Of a DNA stretch of 64,000 nucleotides, positions 1-40,379 are shown piece after piece. Below the pieces are notes generated by a model. It was not told the origin of the DNA. It worked only from the letters and a program-made list of their open reading frames with translations, and did no database searches. Origin of the DNA: Pachypanchax playfairii. Lineage: Eukaryota; Chordata; Actinopteri; Cyprinodontiformes; Aplocheilidae. Positions within the stretch are counted from its first letter, which is position 1. Every line of letters begins with the position of its first letter. The stretch is from NCBI GenBank assembly GCA_006937955.1, contig SSNP01000010.1, forward strand, positions 2,521,778 to 2,585,777. The letters run 5' to 3'. The translations under genes and the position numbers were made by a program.

Positions 1-1460
1 CACAACTTCACTAGAATCTGCCATCAGGATTGTACTTGTGATAAACATCTCTTCTCACATTCAGCCCTCTTGGTTTCTGTGTGTAATTATTACTCTGTTC
101 CCTCTTTAAATGTAAACACACACACGCATTCACTCACACAAACAAACACAATCACACACAACAGGGATCCAGTCCTGAAGTTTTTCTACATATTTCATCA
201 TTAACATGCTCGGCAGTAAGAACAAGAAAACAAAAGAAAATCAATGTAAAACACATTTCCCTCATACTAAAGCATCTTTTCCTGCCCTGTAAATGAACAT
301 GGAAGTGTCGGTCAGTCCTGCTGAAATCTGATGGTTTAGTTGGGACGTGTTTTGGAAAAATCCCAGTTTCTAACAAACAAAAAAGGGGGTATGAGTTTGG
401 AAGTTGTATTTCACCAGTCTGGTATTTCCTCTACATTCTCCTCCAAACTTCATTTTTTCTCTCCTTTGAGTCACTCCCTGAAAAGGCCTTAAAGTGCTTC
501 TTTCTTTTTCTTTTTTCGTCACAAGGAAGTATTTGTTTTATTTTGGAAGTGCTGTAAGGGGTTTCTGTTAACAAACTGCTAAAAGATGCTCTACAACACA
601 CCGTCTCCAGCATAAATATAGTACATGACATACATGATAGATACTTTATAAAAACAATGTAACAATGTGATGCACTTCTATTTTTTATGTTATTTTTATG
701 TAAATTTTGGTTCAATTTAGTTGTGTGATTTTCATTTTCATGCTTCAATGCATCCAAACAAACATTTGTAATGGAACAAAGGAAAGCATAATCTGGATTA
801 TAATCTGGATTAAAGGGTCAGTTTGACATTTTGAGAAATACCATTTATTTACTTTTTAATCCTTTTGTATTGACAAATAAATGGAGACAAACTGAAAAAA
901 TATGAGCAAATTTAACACTAATAATTTACCAAATCAATACTGGCACATAAACTGCTACTTTTATCATTTCTAGTTGTGCTACATCGCAAATGCTTCCTTA
1001 TAAATAAACAAAAACAAGTGCAGATTTGGTTTCTGTTGGTTTTTGTTTTTCCTCCTATGTAACGATGCTAATGCTAATAATATTTTTAAAAAATCCTTTG
1101 CTGCTTTTTGTGTTTTAATTGGCTATAACTTTCCTCCACCACAAAGGAGGGGTGCAGCAACAGCAGCTTCTGCTCTCTGCACTGATGCATACAAACATGA
1201 ACCTGGTATTTTTCTCATCTATTGGGCAGTGAGATTCAAATGCTTTTCTCAAAATGTCAAAAGGTTCCTTTTCAGCACAGCAACTGAGCCTGAAGCAGCA
1301 ACATGACCAGATGAGCTGCTCATAGAGGGATGAATGAAGAGTTCTTCTCCAAAATGTTACGTATCCATACAGAGGAGAAAAATCCTCACAATTTGATTCG
1401 ACAAGTTTTCATGTTTAATCTGTGTACGTGTCCTATAATGACATCAGTTAAAGTAACTCA
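1..1460. other. downstream flank without a recognised gene
   Basis: AT-rich sequence beyond the predicted 3' end of gramd1b, with a short CA-rich patch near 115-160. The open frames here are short, low in complexity and match no family I know. If the 3'UTR uses a more distal poly(A) site, part of this stretch belongs to it. Confidence 0.5.
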
Positions 1461-1487
1461 CTTCGTGAAAGCAGTGGTGAATTAATT

Positions 1488-1493
1488 TTTATT
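1488..1493 (-). terminator. candidate poly(A) signal AATAAA for gramd1b
   Basis: This is the first AATAAA on the minus strand that I find downstream of the gramd1b stop codon, about 1.43 kb away. Cleavage would be expected near 1460-1475. Mammalian GRAMD1B has a long 3'UTR, so a more distal site is possible. The call rests on the hexamer alone. Confidence 0.35.
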
Positions 1494-1885
1494 TTTCTCT
1501 CGAGATCGGATACATCAGTTTGGAACAAAACCCTTCGACTGTAAACTAACGCAAGGCGGCGTCCAAATGCTTTAAGCATTCAAAAATAAAAGGCAGTCTG
1601 GCTGCAAGAGTCAGAAGATGAGGAAGTAAAAAAGATACAAGTGTGGAATGGTAAAAATGTCACACTTTCCAGCACGCACACACACACACGCACACGCACC
1701 TACTCACACACGTACGTGCAAATATAATCGCACAAATGCAGAATCATACTTGCACACTTGACATGTCACAGACATATCTGGCATGCATTTCTTAGAATTA
1801 AACACTTTTCATTAGAAAGTCTTTAACTGTTCTAGAACTCTGATAATTTCTGTATGTACATAAATTAACAATAAATATAGGTGAT

Positions 1886-1922
1886 GTATATATATATATA
1901 TATATTGAAATATATATATACA
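1886..1922. repeat. TA-rich simple repeat
   Basis: Two short (TA)n runs separated by TTGAAA, inside the predicted 3'UTR of gramd1b. Confidence 0.8.
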
Positions 1923-2920
1923 CATTATATTAAATAATGAAATATTTTTGTATATTTCAAATATCTTCATAGAATTCCTTCCAATTTGAAACATCTTGAA
2001 AGAGATTGAATCACAGTTTAGTAATAAAACATGTAAGAATACAGGCCTCCCTCCTGGTCCGGCTGCAGCGTCCCCGCTTTGAACGTTAAGCAGTTGTGAT
2101 CAATCGACCTTCTTTCCCCTCAGACTAATACATTCCACTTTATCAAAAGGATGAGAAATAATGCAGTGTGTGGTAGGTCATATTGTAGGGCTTGGTGTGA
2201 TTTGTGTCTGAGGTTAAAAAGGTGGGTTTGTGTGGTCCGACGGGGAGCCAGCCCTGACAGGAACCGTGCAAGAAAACAACTGGAGCAGATCACCCAGCTA
2301 CAAAACATCTGTTTGTGTTACTCTGTCCTCTGATCACCTGGAGGTTTGTTGAAGGGACGCTGCAGCGAGGACCTCGAGGGGCTGATCGGTTCGGAACAGT
2401 CGAGAGAAGGTAAAAAGCCATTAAAACTTTAAAAGGACCCCCTTTTCTCTGTCTGGATCTTTGCTCGTCTGTTCTGCATTTTTTTTTTTAAATTGACGTA
2501 CATAGACGGAAACTGGACCACATTAACACTGACTGAGGAGAGATAGGTTGTCTACATGCATGCAGTAGTTCCTTCTTGAACCTGTGCCACTCTCCTGTTG
2601 ACATGGCTTACAGTAGGATGCACTTGGAAATAAAGAGGGTAGAAGGAAACAGTTGTCCCACGGGTCCAGAGGACAAGCACGTCTCCTCCACTGCCTCAGT
2701 GAAGCGAGGGACACCTCAGCTTCTGTGTGTCCACCAGCCCCTCATGTGGGACACTTTAACTTCTGTCCGCTGGAAACAACTATTCTTTGTGTCTTTGGAC
2801 CCGCTCACCGTTAGTCTCCCTCTGTCCTCTCTCCGTCTCACTGCGGCCTGCGTACTGCTTCACAAACAGAACAGGTCCTGTATTGCACGACGTGCCCTCG
2901 TGGCCTCGTGGTGGTGTGCA

Positions 2921-29895
<26,975 letters not shown>

Positions 29896-29996
29896 CACAT
29901 GGACTGAGTGCCGTCCTTTCTCTCACAGTTTAAAAGAAGAAAGGCGGCAGGGCAGATAAATGGAGAGAGGAGGTGGAGGAGGTAGGCAGGGAGATT

Positions 29997-30004
29997 TTTT
30001 TATA
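29997..30004 (-). promoter_or_regulatory. TATA box upstream of gramd1b exon 1
   Basis: TATAAAAA on the minus strand, about 100 bases upstream of the exon 1 start codon. Transcription would begin near 29973, giving a 5'UTR of roughly 75 bases. The sequence between is purine-rich. The call rests on motif and spacing. Confidence 0.5.
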
Positions 30005-33000
30005 GCAGGCTTAGGGCCACTGATCTTGCCAGCCCGCTCTGATCTCCTAATAACCAGCTTACATCGCCCTTAACACCACCTGCCAAAAGGAGAGGTGGTC
30101 TGAGGGGCAGCTGCTCTCCTCCATCTGAATGCTACATGTTGATCTTGCCAAAAAGGGAAGAAAAACATTACGCAGGCAGCCTCCTTAAAGCAGAGGCTGG
30201 ATGCAAACAGGTAAACAGGCAACACTAACCTGCTTGTAGCCATGTAGCGAGCTGCTCTGCAGCAATAAGCCCCTTTTAAACGGCTTCATTCACAAAGCGG
30301 CAGCCTTGGATGATGCACCGGATGAAGAAGAGGAGATGTATGAGGAGAGGGGAGGGTGAGGGAAGAAGGGGAAGAGGGTGAACAGGTTCATGAGCATCCC
30401 AGTAGGATGAGAGGAAAAGCAGAGGTAGTCAGATGGAGCAGACGAAGAGAGAGATCGAATTTTTCCAGCAGACAGAGAGAAAACGATGAGATCATGTTTT
30501 TTGTTTTCCTTTGTCTAATTCAGACTAATAAGCTCCTGCTTTATATTCCTTTTTCTTCTCCCTGCATTCCTCCAGCTTTTGGATCTTCTGCATGCTCACT
30601 GCATCTTCCAGTATGCAGCCGTGGCTCCCGTCTCGCGATTTCTGCTGCTGGATCACAGTTTCACGGATACACATGACAATGGACAGGAAGAGAGTGAGAG
30701 AGAACGTGCAAACTGGGGTGGCGAGAGATGAAGGGAGGGTGAGAGACACCGACAGAGCAAATGAGGGAGGAGATGGCTTTCACTTTGCATTCCACCTCTA
30801 CTCGGAGTCTGCTGCTCCCTCAATTATTCATGTGTTTCATGAATGGAGGGGCTGACATCACTGGCATTCAGGTCACTTTACATTTGAGGTTTATTCTAAA
30901 TCACATAAAAAGCAAGTCAAACCTTTTGTGACTGAACAGACTCACACACTGAAAACCATTAACACTGACGCAATTCATGATATACGACACCTGTTGTATC
31001 CTGCAACAAATACGAAGAGCACAATCCTTGTTCAAACCCATTTTACAAACAATTTGGGGACTTAAGAGACTCTAAATTAAAATTAGATTTCATTCAACTG
31101 TGGAAATGACTGCATTTTTAAAACAATAATGTAAAAACTAAGCATCATCCACAGCTGTTAAAAATCTCATCAGTGAAAGAACATACGCTACATGCTATTT
31201 TTTTTATAACTTCAAACATTTCTTCAATGAGATTGTAATGAAATGCTGAATTCCATTCAGCTTTTTCATATTCAAAGTTCTTTCAGTACCGTCACAGAGC
31301 TGTGCGTCACTATCGTGCAGAAAGCAGTTTTACTGCAGTTTCTCAAGCTTTTAAGATGAAATAACAGGGTAATTAGTGTAACAGCACCAGTGTACTATTG
31401 TACCAAAACCAAAAACGATGGCAATTCCAGAGATCCTTGACCCATTGATAGAGACTTTATCTCTCATAACAACACAGATAACATATTATATGCTTTTCTT
31501 GATTTATATGAATACAGAAAACCTATTAGTTGTATCTCACTATTTGTTGTAAAAAAATACAACAGAAATTTTAGTGTTTTCACAACTTCAATAATAACAA
31601 TATTAACATAATGTTCTCTGTCCAAGCTAACAATGTAATCAGTACCAGCTACTGATCCATAATATGCTGAGCTGAGTGCACTTGAGTTTTAAAGGAAATT
31701 GACTTTAATTATTATCTTATTTGTTGTAAATAACCTTGTGAATGATTTCAGTTTGGACAAAGAGAGATTAGTTCTGATTCAATCAATCCTAACAACTCTA
31801 ATCTTAAATTGTTTAAAGCAGTTCTTCCAACACTCTTTTATAAACCTTTATATGCCTCATAGATTTCACATTATATGGTTATCAAGACAAAGATATTCGG
31901 AAATTTCAGCTGTTAATGTTTTAGTTTACATCAGAATCTCTACAGAAAGTTACCTCTGTTACTAACTGCCGGAGCAAATAACTATATCATAAATGTAAAT
32001 ACAGGAAGTATCCTCCATGTGAACTCACCACCTACGAGGAGGAAAATCAAGGTCGGGTGCATAGAGCTGAGTGGCAGGCAAAGGTGGATGCCTCGGTATG
32101 CAGATCTCCAGTGACATAAACTGGTTCTTGAAAAGTCACCTTGCTATTGGGAAAGGAACCGGAGCTGGACGGATGATATATGTAAATAACCATGTATTGC
32201 AAAACGTACAGCTGCATACAAGTTTATAAAAATATTCTCAGGAACTGCTAGGAGAATAGATTTGTAACTGGTCCGTCTCTGACGCATCGATCTGATCAGA
32301 ACTCTTCTCTCCAAACTGAGTTCTTTCAAAGATCTCAAAGACAAGTAAAATATTAACTGTTCATACATTTTCCATCAAAGCCCACTAAACAACCGATGTG
32401 AACTATCACTTTATATAAAAGTATGAAATTAAAATAAGTGTGCAAGTTCATTATCACAGCATGTTTTCATTTACAGTACGTGTTTTCTGCTTAAATTTGT
32501 AATCAGTTGAAGTCACATGTTCTCTTACAAATTATATAATTTTAAAATGCTTCATTGATTAAAATAATAAATGTTAAACACTGTATGCTTTATGACTTTT
32601 TCAATTATGACCTTGTACTTTGTTTTTATTGGATTTTGCAACATTTTAATCGAAGCAAAACCCAAAGTCAGTTAATGCAAATAACTAAAATGTTTACAAA
32701 TATTCCAGAATGCCAAACCTAAATATTCATTTCTGTTTTTTGCAAAAGTTTAAATTAGACCATATTTCAAACATACACTCTAACCACTCAGTTATTATTG
32801 ATACAACACAAGATTTTCTCAAAGGACAGTAAATGCTACTTTCTTCCACTAAGACCTAGCTATGACACAATTTGTTTTGCCCAAATATGTTTAATTTCTG
32901 AACTTTATTATCCCAAAACAACACAAACTGTTTTTATGCTAGACTATTCAAATTCATGTACATTCATGTAGAAAATAACAATGGTCAGTAATCACCTGTG
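30005..33000. other. upstream flank of exon 1, no recognised gene
   Basis: A moderately GC- and purine-rich part (30020-30850) next to the exon 1 promoter, then AT-rich sequence. Open frames here are short and unmatched. The first part may be promoter-proximal regulatory DNA. Confidence 0.4.
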
Positions 33001-33007
33001 TATCTCT

Positions 33008-33185
33008 TTGACGAAACAAACAGAACGCCATGCTGTGCGACTGGGAAGGCCCTGGGACTGTAGCGACTCTGGCTGCCAGTGTGGGAGCCCTGAGTGGAGC
33101 TATGCTGTGGAACAAAGGGAGCTGGTCCACTGAACTGGACCTCTGCATGCCCAGATAAGCCTGCCCAGCCTCACACAAACAACTG
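33008..33185. other. GC-rich island open on both strands, possible exon or element
   Basis: A stretch of about 180 bp much richer in GC than its neighbours. The minus strand is open in two frames up to a possible donor ACACAG|GTGATT near 33000. The plus strand holds ATG (33030) to TAA as 42 codons (MLCDWEGPGTVATLAASVGA...). No frame matches a known family, and none ends in the phase needed by gramd1b exon 2. Confidence 0.25.
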
Positions 33186-34639
33186 ACCTACTTAGAGGAC
33201 CTCTCTGTTGTCCCCGTTGTTGTACACAAGGAGACATGGAAATGGTCACACTGATCACAAACTCACACGTTGTTTCCAATCAGCAATCTGGACACATTGG
33301 TGCAGAGCTTTTGACTCTGCTGAGTTAATCACAGATCACTGGCATTTTTCTACAAGATCCGAAGTGGATCCAAATGATACAGACTCATACTGCAACTCTT
33401 ACCGAGGGATGTATGCTGTTTACAGAGTTGTCATGGTAACAGAAAATGTGGTGACGCCTGACTGGTTCGGAAATGACTGTCAGGCTCAGTGCGTTGGCTG
33501 TGCAGTTACCATAGCAGCACGTCAAGCCATTCATGTGCACCTAAAGGGAGAACGACAGAGCTGGAAGAGTATGTCTCTGTGTGTGTATATGCATATAGGA
33601 TGATACAGCTGCATAAAGAATCATCACACAGGAATAGATATCTAGAAAGTCCCAGAGCTTGTGTGTATCTTATGTGAGAGGTTAGAAGATCAGAAAAAAA
33701 TGCCAACAGTAATTTTTTGTTTGTTAGCACAATGAAAACTGCAGACAATATACATGTATCACCATAAATATAACTATAAGCTAAATTACATGTATTTTTT
33801 TTCTGTACAAAACAATATTTTGGCAGATTTGAGTTAATTATCAGATTCATATTGAGGCTATGAACCTGGAAGGACCTGTTTTAGAAGCAGACTTAATTTA
33901 ACACTCTATTTTGAATTCAAAAACACAACTTGGGTGGTGATTTAAACGCTCGAGAGAAAAAAGGAGGGAAAGGAAACTGGCAGCTACATGAAGCTACTGT
34001 GGACACATTTTGTTCCACGGGACAGGGTAACGCTGCTGCCATCTGTAATGGATTTACAGGCGGAAGGAAGCAGAACTTGGAACAACACAGTTGGCAGAAA
34101 GCTCTGATATAAGTACAGATGACAGCATCAAATAATATAAAATAAATCAATCAATAAAATGAAGTGACTATGTATAAGTTCCACTCAAAATAACACTACT
34201 TGAACACAAGCTTAGATAGTTTTAATGAATGATGAAACTGAGTTCAGTGTCATTTTACTGTTACAACACATTTGATTCTATAAAGCATTATTATGCTTCT
34301 TATCTGCTTAGAGAAACTTCAATACTGTATATTTTTGGAAGTGAAAACCTGTAATCTTGCAGGGAAAACATGCATAAAACCTTTAATAAGTGCAATTTTG
34401 ATAGAATATGCAGGATTCAATGTCTCTGTTATTAACTGTCTTGACAATGTATGCATTGTAAAAAAAAAATCCTCTGCTTGATGATCATCCGTGTGCTTGT
34501 TTGTCTCCTGGTAGATTGTATTAACTGAAATGAATTGGCTACATCTTTACTTCATGTTTGTTATTAACCACAAAACTATCAGGTCAAATATGTCCCAATA
34601 TGAATAATAATTAGTTTTATTTCTGTTCTATCCATTATG

Positions 34640-34870
34640 CAAGTCCATCTGAAAGTGTGCTACAGATTGTGGATGCAGTCTTTCTTATAAAAAATTCTCC
34701 ACATATTCTCAACTAGGAACAGGTCGGGACTTGAAGCAGGCAAGTCAAACATCCTCTTCTTCCTCAGGTGTACCTTTGTAATATGTGCAGGTTGCAGTTT
34801 TGCACTGTCTAGATGAAAAATGCATGAACATTCCTGGAAAAGATACTGCTGTGAAGGTGGCATTCTTTTG
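34640..34870 (-). pseudogene. Tc1-like transposase C-terminal fragment
   Basis: The minus-strand frame reads FHLDSAKLQPAHITK, then LPASSPDLFLVENMWRI, clearly the DDE-region motifs QQDNAxxH and PxxSPDLxxIENxWR of Tc1-like transposases with substitutions. Frame breaks and missing N-terminus show it is dead. Confidence 0.7.
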
Positions 34871-35640
34871 CTTTAAATTTTCAGTGTATTTCAATGTAGC
34901 CATAATAGAAATGAAAGCTGCTATTATCGAGTGCACTGATCCAACCCCTCCTGTCAGACTTTGGCATTTAGACTTATTACTGATAACAGCCTTCATGATC
35001 GTCTATTTTCTTTTCCACAGCCTACAGTGACTACTGATTCTAAAAGAGATCTACAGATTCACCAAAACGTTACACACGTTACATCCATCCTATCTGATTC
35101 AGGACTCAGAGACGTTGTCTCTGCACTCCTGAGGTTGTTTTAGCTATTGATGATGATGGCTCCTGATAGAGTACCATTTGACAGACATCTTATGCATGTG
35201 CTTGTCTTTAAAAAGTAATAAATATTAAAGTTTCCATAGGTGTCAAAGGTAGAAGTAGAAGGTAGTAGAAAGCAGAAATCCTGCCATGTTTTTAGATCTG
35301 CCTGTACATCTAGAACAGGTGTTTTCATCAACTAGCTCATCTGATAAAGGAGCTGTGCTAATTGAATTCAGCTGGTTTAGTGATGGTTGGAACAGCTGCT
35401 GGACAGGATTTTTACTTACTACTTCAACTTTTGACACATCTGAAAATTTCTAATACTTAACTTATGTTAAAACAAAAAAAAAGTATTTCATTTACAAATG
35501 AGGATTAATTTTCGTTGGGGCAGTTAATATATTTATTCCTAAAAGCTTCTTTCACAAAATGCTTTGGTGAGATGTCTGAAAGACATGCCCCTCCTCAAGT
35601 TTCCTCTGACCATTTAAAAATCACCAGTCAGTTCAGCTAT

Positions 35641-36368
35641 GTGACAATAGCTACATTTACATGGGCACATTTAATCAGAATAAACGCCCAATCAGTAAAA
35701 AAAATACATCATGTAAACATGTCAATCAGAATGTTTTGATCCGATGCAGCCTGATCAGAATGAAATTTACTTCCGATCGAGAGGGGTGGTTTTGTCCGAT
35801 CTTCATTTTGATAGACGTGCATGTACACACCCATTCCGAATGAAGGGGTGAAAAAAGCCCACTGCGCATGTGTACAACTTCAGCGTGACGTCTTTCTGCT
35901 TTCGCAGACCCAAGTAGAAAATATGGCGGGAAGTAAACAGAAGTGGTCTGCTGGCGTAGTCATCCTGTTATCCTGCTCTCCTCTCCTGTGGTGGAGGAGC
36001 AGTAGGAATATGCATTCTGTCTCTAGCTTGGTTAATGCGACCAGTAAAAACCCAAACATAACGGTAATCATCCGCAGAAGGTCCATATTGGGGATAACGT
36101 GAGTCAGATCGAGCACACGATGGGGCGGGAAAGACGTGCAGAAAGGACGGAGTTTGTTTTTCTTTTTTTTTTCTTCCCCCGGAAAGACAACTCGCTGTGC
36201 GCATGCTCAACTCATTTAACCTGATTGAGTGCTTGGTGCATGTGTACTCATGGCATGATCAGATCATTTCAGTTAGTGTCCATGTAAACAGGGATTTGGG
36301 AATTCCGATCGACCAAGATTTGAATCAGATTGGGGAAATTTGGCACATGTAAACGTAGCTATTGTGAC
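35641..36368. mobile_element. TIR element of 728 bp
   Basis: The left end AATAGCTACATTTACATG and the right end CATGTAAACGTAGCTATT are inverted copies over about 23 bp with two mismatches. The interior contains repeated Tc/GATCnGAT-like motifs, a CpG-rich core (35870-36190) and a short frame (MAGSKQKWSAGV...), perhaps a decayed DNA-binding domain. Family not assigned. No clear target duplication was found. Confidence 0.75.
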
Positions 36369-36605
36369 GTTCCTAAATGAAGCTGACATTGGAGAACCAA
36401 AAGAAATCCTGTGGCATGACGCTGCACCCATAAAATGTGTGTCAAACATCCATCAGACTAAATCTTGTGGCTGGCTGGTTGTACAGACCATCATCCCACC
36501 TTCAAACTTCAAGACTGGCCTACCTTTTCATATACTGACTGTTACCTCTCTGTCGCCACCCTGCTTGGTGACTTGGAGGGGTAACAGCCGTGTATAGACT
36601 TCAAG

Positions 36606-36628
36606 CCCCCCCCCCCACACACACACAC
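36606..36628. repeat. C11 homopolymer followed by (AC)6
   Basis: Eleven C then alternating AC. Confidence 0.9.
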
Positions 36629-37134
36629 TGCCTTGGTCTTTTTAAAATTCCCAATTTTTAATGTGACTAACTAATCTGGTGTTCTCCAACAACAAAAAAA
36701 CATTGAATGCTGTTTTGTGCATCAATAAGTAAATGAAATGCAATACACAAATATTTTGGTCTTTTTTACGTACTTTGCAAAGTAGTGCAATTTTAGAGGT
36801 ATGTCATTTTATCATGTCCACTCTTACTGCAGATGAAAGAAAAAAAAATTCATACTGAATCCAGCCAGAAGAGTGCAGTGGGGAACAGAGCAGAGTATAA
36901 TCAGGGATGACAAATGGCTTATGAGGAGAATGCAGTAAAAAAAAAAACAAAAAAAAAACAAAACAACAAAAAAAACCAAACAAACAGAGAAAACGGGGGC
37001 TGAAACAGAAGCAGAGAAAGTGGGAGAGAGTTAATAAGCCGAGGCCATGAGGGAAACAATGCTGCAGTTTTTCCTGACTGCAGAGTCCCTGCTGTGATTT
37101 TCAGTCCAAGATACATAAATACACATAAACATAC

Positions 37135-37195
37135 TTATATATATATATATGTGTGTGTGTGTGTATGTGTGTGTGTGCAGGGCAGGGCAGGGCAG
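37135..37195. repeat. compound (TA)n(TG)n(CAGGG)n simple repeat
   Basis: TA run, then TG run with one interruption, then four CAGGG units. Confidence 0.9.
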
Positions 37196-37199
37196 GACC

Positions 37200-39820
37200 T
37201 TGATGTTGATTGCTGACTCTTGCCATTGTGTATTACAGTTTTCTGAGTTCTAATCATATCTGTTGTGATATTGATCTTGAAATGAATGAATGGCCAGTAG
37301 TTCAGATAAAACAAAGGTCTTGTGCTTTTCACTTTAATGTCACATGTAGAATAGCACACGCTTCCCATGCACACGCTTCCCATGACTCTGAACAGGAACA
37401 GAAAACAGACAGGGTTCATTTGAATGAGGAAGCACAAACATGTAGCTGGATTCATCTGAATGTCTTTGATTTGACCTATTGACACTGAGTATATGCAGTA
37501 AAGTATTTGACTCCATACAGATTTTTAAAAAATATTCATTTGTCACATATCAAAGAGAACCTGAATACATAATGTAAAGTTAGTTTAAGTTATGTGTTTA
37601 CTGTCAAGTCTGTCCTTGCAGACTGTCCAACTGTCCTGTAACAACAAGGGACAAGTCCACCATGCCACGTGCAGTGAGAAATGTCTGCTTCGAGCCTTCT
37701 GTCAGTACTTTGCTGTTGCTAAAGCTGCTGCTGGCTGTGAGCGCACATCTGCGTCTGAGCGTATGTTTGTGTGTGAGTGCAGATTTAAGTCACACCAAAT
37801 GTCATACCAAGCAAACATCCATACACCGGGGCCCTGGCCAAATCAAGGAAATCTCCTTCTTCCTCTCGCTGTCACACACAAAAACATGTGCACACACAGT
37901 TTCTCTTGTTTATAATTACTTCTTCCATCTGAAAACAAATAAATAACGTGAAATGAACCCAAACAGCAACGTTCTTCATCACAGCAGGTAACAAACTTCC
38001 ACCCGTTCTCTGCTCTAAATACTCTGAATACTTGTCACCCATTGACTCTTTAAACACGCAACGACATTTCTTTTTCCTCTGTATCACTATTTAATTTAGA
38101 TCAGAATCATAGTTAAAATTTACAGGATTGAGAGCAGTTAACAAACAAATTATCTTACGAATAACACCTGAAAAATTTTTTTAAAAACCCCAAACAATTT
38201 ATGTGCCTGATGTTCAAAACTGAATGCACAATACCTCCATTTGATTAAAAAATATGGGCTCCGTGTATGAGAATAAATAGAAGTATAAATATTAGAACAA
38301 AAAAAAACACCAGCATGACCTGAAGGAGCTAGAAAGGGAGATGTTTAGTCCAAATAAATCAAATAAATCGCAAGAAACAATAAACAGCTGAATCAAGAGG
38401 TCCTTCTAATACTGGGATTAAGATATCGTTTGACAGAGTGACCTCTAAGTCACATGATTCTGTCCACAAAGCAGATTGTCCAAGCACTAAAGACAAGCAC
38501 GGCATCTAATCAATTCATCTTACTTTTTCCATACATTGAAAGAACATCTGTTAACTAAAAATGTAGGTTTAAAGCTACATTTTAAACGTTTACTATCTTA
38601 GCATCTATACCCTGTTACCCAGCCAGGCAAGTCACTTCTATGCAGTAGATCATGTGATACCAACAGATGGTTGTTGAGAGTAAAGCAACCTGTGCCTGTC
38701 AGTGTGCTGCAAACAGATTAACTGAGCTCAGACTCGGGTTTAACCATGTTCCCATGCTACACAATGAGAAACTCTCTTCCTGCATGTAGGAGACCAAGCT
38801 GGCTGACTGACATATACAGAATCAAATCAGTGTGAGATATTTTATGAATACTTTAGAGGATGATTTCAAAGCTGAATTCTTCTGCCTGAGGAGGAAACGT
38901 GTGGACAATTAAGTGACAGATTTGAGATGAGTAAGAGAATAAAAGAGCGCACAGCAGAGGGATGAAAATGAGAAGGACAGATGAGATAATGGTAGAGAGA
39001 TGGAGTCTTTGGGGAAAACATGAGGTCCTCATGAAATTGAGAAGGAAGCGGGACGCACGTTGCTGAAACTGCTCCCCCCTAGTTCTTTTTTTCTTAGATC
39101 CTGCAGTGCTCTGTAATTTGTCTCTAAAAATATCAAGCAAGAGAAGGAGGAGGAGCATAAATTCACGCCAGGGGAAGTGAGGACAAGTAGGAAGAATGAT
39201 GGAAAAGGAGTGAAAATTTGGACCAAACAGGTTTAAAAAGAAAGTGAAAGAAGAACCACCTGGTTGTGGGTATGTTTGTTCAGGTGACATAATGATGGAG
39301 GAAACAAGAGGGGAAACTGGGGAGAGACGGAATGAGCATGTGCCAGCTTTTTTTTTTTTTCAGGCAGCCACGTGAGTTCTTCTCCTCAGCTGCTCTGCAC
39401 ACTGAGCCAGCCAGAGGGGAGCAGAGCGGGGTCGCTCGAGTCACAGTGGAAAAAGGCAAAAGGCACGCTGCGTGAAGCTCACACAGGCTGGAGTGGATGT
39501 ATATAGTCTGGTCACAGCTTACTGCTTCAGATCTAGTGACCATTACAGGCTAGTATGTTTTACAGAAATGTACATGACTGTAAAATGATACACAAGTAAT
39601 CACAGATGGATGATATCTTTTGCCCTATTTAACATGTATGCAGTCTTTCTAATAAATTATAACCCAAAGGAATGCGGGAAAATAGTCACAGACACCATGC
39701 CTCTGTCTGGGTTGTGCTTTGCATTCATGACAGCCTTAAAGCTATAATACAAAAGCAGGTTATACTTCAAAAACTGCTTCATGTCAAAAGCGTCGTTTTT
39801 TTGCTGTCTGTTAATTCTTA
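37200..39820. other. stretch without a recognised gene
   Basis: AT-rich apart from a purine-rich segment at 38930-39300. The long minus-strand frame there (38853-39290) has low-complexity composition and is rejected. Confidence 0.45.
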
Positions 39821-39821
39821 C

Positions 39822-39950
39822 CAGGCGAGCTTGAAGCCTTTCATTAGTACAGTGAGGATTGTCTGATGTCCATAGCGTGTTGTGGGCACCGGGCTGCCCG
39901 TTCACACCGCCGCATGCTGACTGACAGCCTGCCAGAGCCTCACCTCCCAT
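39822..39950 (-). CDS. candidate alternative first exon of gramd1b (43 codons)
   Basis: ATG at 39950, then MGGEALAGCQSACGGVNGQP, GAHNTLWTSDN and PHCTNERLQARL, ending at a good donor CTG|GTAAGA (39822/39821). Exit is phase 0, which cannot join exon 2 but fits exon 3, any microexon, or exon 4. It lies about 450 bp below a GC/NRF1-type promoter. Composition looks like real protein and it is GC-rich against an AT-rich background, but I do not recognise the peptide. It could also be a first exon of another minus-strand transcript. Kozak context is poor at -3. Confidence 0.4.
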
Positions 39951-40379
39951 ACACAGAGCACAGAGAGATGCACTGACGAGGAATGGAGGAGTGGATGCTG
40001 TGGCTCACGGATGGTAGGGGACCAAAGTCTGGAAGAGTGTTCCTCGAGCTTAGTCCAACCTTTCTGCTACATTCCTCAGCTTGAATCAGGGTGCCGCAGT
40101 GCTGAACACTTGTGCCAGAAATACAGACCTCCCTGGGGTGCTTTGGTTTTCCCAAAAGAAGGAAAAAAAAGGTGACTTGCACTGCAACATTCGCAGCACA
40201 AACTGCAGCATACCGCAGAGGCAGGAGGGCTAGGAATGATAAATTATGGCAAACATGGCTTGTATCTGCTCCTTTCTAAATCTGATTCCCTTCGTATCAA
40301 GCTTTCACACTATCCCTCCTAGCTTCTGTTTGCTCACTCAAACTCCCTCCGTCTTAGCCTCGGTCTCCGCAGCGGATGA

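Larger units (their letters stand above)
1470..2920 (-). other. gramd1b: probable 3' untranslated region of gramd1b
   Basis: Runs from the stop codon to the candidate poly(A) signal without a splice site that would restore coding. It holds a CA-rich run (about 1677-1700) and a TA-rich run (1886-1922). A 141-codon frame on the opposite strand at 2576-3001 overlaps the last coding exon and is taken as an antisense shadow. Confidence 0.5.

Noticed and set aside
38853..39290. 145-codon open frame on the minus strand
   Set aside because: Low-complexity Leu/Phe/Ser-rich translation of a purine-rich opposite strand; no family resemblance.
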